Source: an uncultured Collinsella sp.
Lineage (GTDB): Bacteria > Actinomycetota > Coriobacteriia > Coriobacteriales > Coriobacteriaceae
NCBI GenBank assembly: GCA_900548495.1
Contig: URKT01000056.1
Span: 1-13,986, forward strand
Direction of reading: 5' to 3'
DNA: 13,986 nucleotides
Both the position numbers and the translations under genes were made by a program. Of this stretch, positions 12,729 through 13,986 are shown piece by piece. Numbering within the stretch: the stretch's first letter is position 1; the number at the start of each line of letters is the position of its first letter. The notes under the pieces were generated by a model. The model had not been told where the DNA came from and made no database searches. It was given only the letters and a program-made list of their open reading frames with translations.

Positions 12729-13889
12729 ATGGAGATCACCAAGGATATCCGCTACATCGGTGTCGACGATCACGACATTGACCTGTTCGAGGGCCAGTAC
12801 GACGTGTCCGAGAACGGTATGGCATACAACAGCTACGTTATCTTGGGCGAAAAGATCGCTGTCGCCGATTCAGTCGATGGCGGTTTTGTCGACGAATGGC
12901 TCGGCAACCTCGAGGCCGCGCTCGATGGCCGTACGCCCGACTACCTGGTCGTCCATCACATGGAGCCCGATCACTCCGCCGGTATCGCCGCCTTTATGGA
13001 GCGCTATCCCCAGGCACAGATTGTGGCCAGCATGGGCGCCTTCCGCATGATGGTCAACTACTTTGGCACCGACTACCCCGAGCGTAAGATAGTCGTCAAA
13101 GAGGGCGACGTGCTCGACCTGGGTGGCCACAGCCTAACGTTTGTCTGCGCCCCCAACGTGCACTGGCCCGAGGTGATCTTCTCCTACGAGTCTACCGACA
13201 AGGTGCTCTTTAGTGCCGACGGCTTTGGCAAGTTCGGCGCCAACGACATCGAGGACCCGGAAGGCTGGGCCTGCGAGGCGCGCCGCTACTACTTTGGCAT
13301 CGTCGGTAAGTTCGGCAAGTTCGTGCAGGCCGTGCTCAAGAAGGCCGCCGACCTGGACATTCAGATTATCTGTCCGCTCCACGGCCCCGTGCTGACCGAG
13401 AATCTGGGCTATTACCTCGACACCTACAACACCTGGTCGAGCTATCAGCCCGAGGACGAGGGCATCACGATCGCCTATGTGAGCGTGTATGGCCATCTGA
13501 AGGCTGCTGTTGAGGAGCTCGCTTCTGCGCTCGAGGCTCGCGGCCAGAAGGTTTCCGTTTTTGACCTGGCACGCGACGATATGGCCGAGGCCGTTGAGGA
13601 TGCGTTCCGCTATGACCGTCTGGTGCTCGCCTCCATCACCTATCAGGGCGAGATCTTCCCGTTCATGAGCACCTTTATCCATACGCTTGCCGAGCACGCC
13701 TATCAGAACCGTACGGTGGCACTCGTCGAGGCCGGCTCTTGGGCGCCCACCGCTGCCAAGGTTATGACCAAGGAGCTCGAGGGCATGAAGGACATCACCC
13801 TGGCGCAGAACAAGGTGACCGTGCTGGGCTCGCTCAACGACGCCTCGCGCGCTCAGATCGAGGTTCTCGCCGACGAGCTTTCCAAGTAG
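12729..13889 (+). CDS. fprA: A-type flavoprotein (flavo-diiron oxygen/nitric oxide reductase)
   Basis: Cytoplasmic enzyme that reduces O2 to water and/or NO to N2O, a common oxygen defence in anaerobes. The 386 residues comprise a metallo-beta-lactamase-like diiron domain (about 1-245) and a flavodoxin-like FMN domain (about 246-386). Expected iron ligands are all present: H77, E79 and D81 in HHMEPDH, H145 in NVHWPE, D164 in SADGF, and H218 in PLHGP. FMN-binding loops are VSVYGHLKAA (251-260), SITYQGEIFPFM (302-313) and EAGSWAP (334-340). No rubredoxin or flavin-reductase extension is present, so electrons must come from a separate rubredoxin or similar donor. The start is ATG at 12729 with AGGAGG at 12714-12719. 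An in-frame ATG at 12687 lies inside the -10 and is rejected. O2 versus NO preference cannot be read from sequence. Confidence 0.94.
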   Translation: MEITKDIRYIGVDDHDIDLFEGQYDVSENGMAYNSYVILGEKIAVADSVDGGFVDEWLGNLEAALDGRTPDYLVVHHMEPDHSAGIAAFMERYPQAQIVASMGAFRMMVNYFGTDYPERKIVVKEGDVLDLGGHSLTFVCAPNVHWPEVIFSYESTDKVLFSADGFGKFGANDIEDPEGWACEARRYYFGIVGKFGKFVQAVLKKAADLDIQIICPLHGPVLTENLGYYLDTYNTWSSYQPEDEGITIAYVSVYGHLKAAVEELASALEARGQKVSVFDLARDDMAEAVEDAFRYDRLVLASITYQGEIFPFMSTFIHTLAEHAYQNRTVALVEAGSWAPTAAKVMTKELEGMKDITLAQNKVTVLGSLNDASRAQIEVLADELSK

Positions 13890-13904
13890 CGATATATCGC
13901 TTTT
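13888..13904 (+). terminator. Short palindrome after fprA
   Basis: AGCGATATATCGCT (13888-13901) is a perfect palindrome overlapping the fprA stop and followed by TTT. The stem is only about 6 bp with a 2-nt turn, so it is at best a weak terminator. Confidence 0.25.
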
Positions 13905-13932
13905 AACGCTCAAACCACCACAAAGGGGACAG

Positions 13933-13986
13933 TGAACTGCGCCCCGAAACTTGGACTGAATAAATAGCGACTACGCCGCAAGGGCC
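13933..13986. mobile_element. Probable terminal inverted repeat of an IS3-family (IS150-group) element, cut by window end
   Basis: TGAACTGCGCCCCGAAACTT followed by GGACT (13933-13957) resembles the ends of IS150-group elements, which as I recall them begin TG, then ACTGC, a CCC run and TTGGAC. The transposase would lie beyond the window. It starts 44 bases after fprA. The first base of the element is uncertain, and no transposase sequence is seen here. Confidence 0.45.

Noticed and set aside
13134..13913. A 259-codon open frame opposite fprA
   Set aside because: Mirror of a gene whose iron ligands and FMN loops are all intact on the plus strand.
1..13986. CRISPR array, tRNA, rRNA or integrase
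   Set aside because: No regularly spaced repeats, cloverleaf-like segments, rRNA stretches or integrase motifs were seen on either strand.

Overview
The window is about 14 kb of GC-rich DNA. The codon preference (GCC, GAG, AAG, CTG), the class II GalT, the truncated A-type flavoprotein and the style of the LacI-family proteins suggest a gut anaerobe of the Coriobacteriia, most likely Collinsella. That assignment is recognition, not a search result. Bases 1-28 are not genomic: they match the Illumina Nextera read-1 adapter with one mismatch, so the left edge is a contig end and the first gene is cut there.

Almost everything belongs to a lactose/galactose utilisation locus. From left to right: a truncated lactose-type PTS permease (lacE, minus strand); a divergent LacI-family regulator (lacI-1); the PTS IIA component (lacF); an unrelated-looking integral membrane protein; galactose-6-phosphate isomerase (lacA, lacB); an aldose 1-epimerase of LacX type; tagatose-6-phosphate kinase (lacC); a convergent galK-galT operon of the Leloir pathway on the minus strand; a second, paralogous LacI-family regulator (lacI-2) divergent from galK; and a flavo-diiron protein (fprA). 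The last ~54 bases look like the end of an IS3/IS150-group element. Sugar can thus be handled by two routes: PTS import followed by the tagatose-6-phosphate pathway, and phosphorylation of free galactose followed by GalT. The genes lacG, lacD and galE, which would complete the routes, are not in the window.

Control is unusually legible. Both LacI regulators face a divergent sugar operon across an intergenic region with well separated copies of a TG-N3-ACGT-N3-CA operator: two at lacE, three at galK/lacI-2. These overlap or abut plausible promoters and suggest repression by DNA looping. The lacF and lacA promoters carry a different element, a direct repeat TGTTY-N5-TGTTY with exact 10-bp phasing, twice each, with a variant before lacX. 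That implies a third regulator not encoded here.

The lacC/galT convergent gap (8062-8404) holds a 12-bp hairpin, a 98-nt nearly fully paired long hairpin, a nested palindromic repeat of REP/BIME type and the galT terminator. The long hairpin and the phased repeat are the least explained items. I see no CRISPR array, tRNA or rRNA, and nothing that is clearly a wholly new system.
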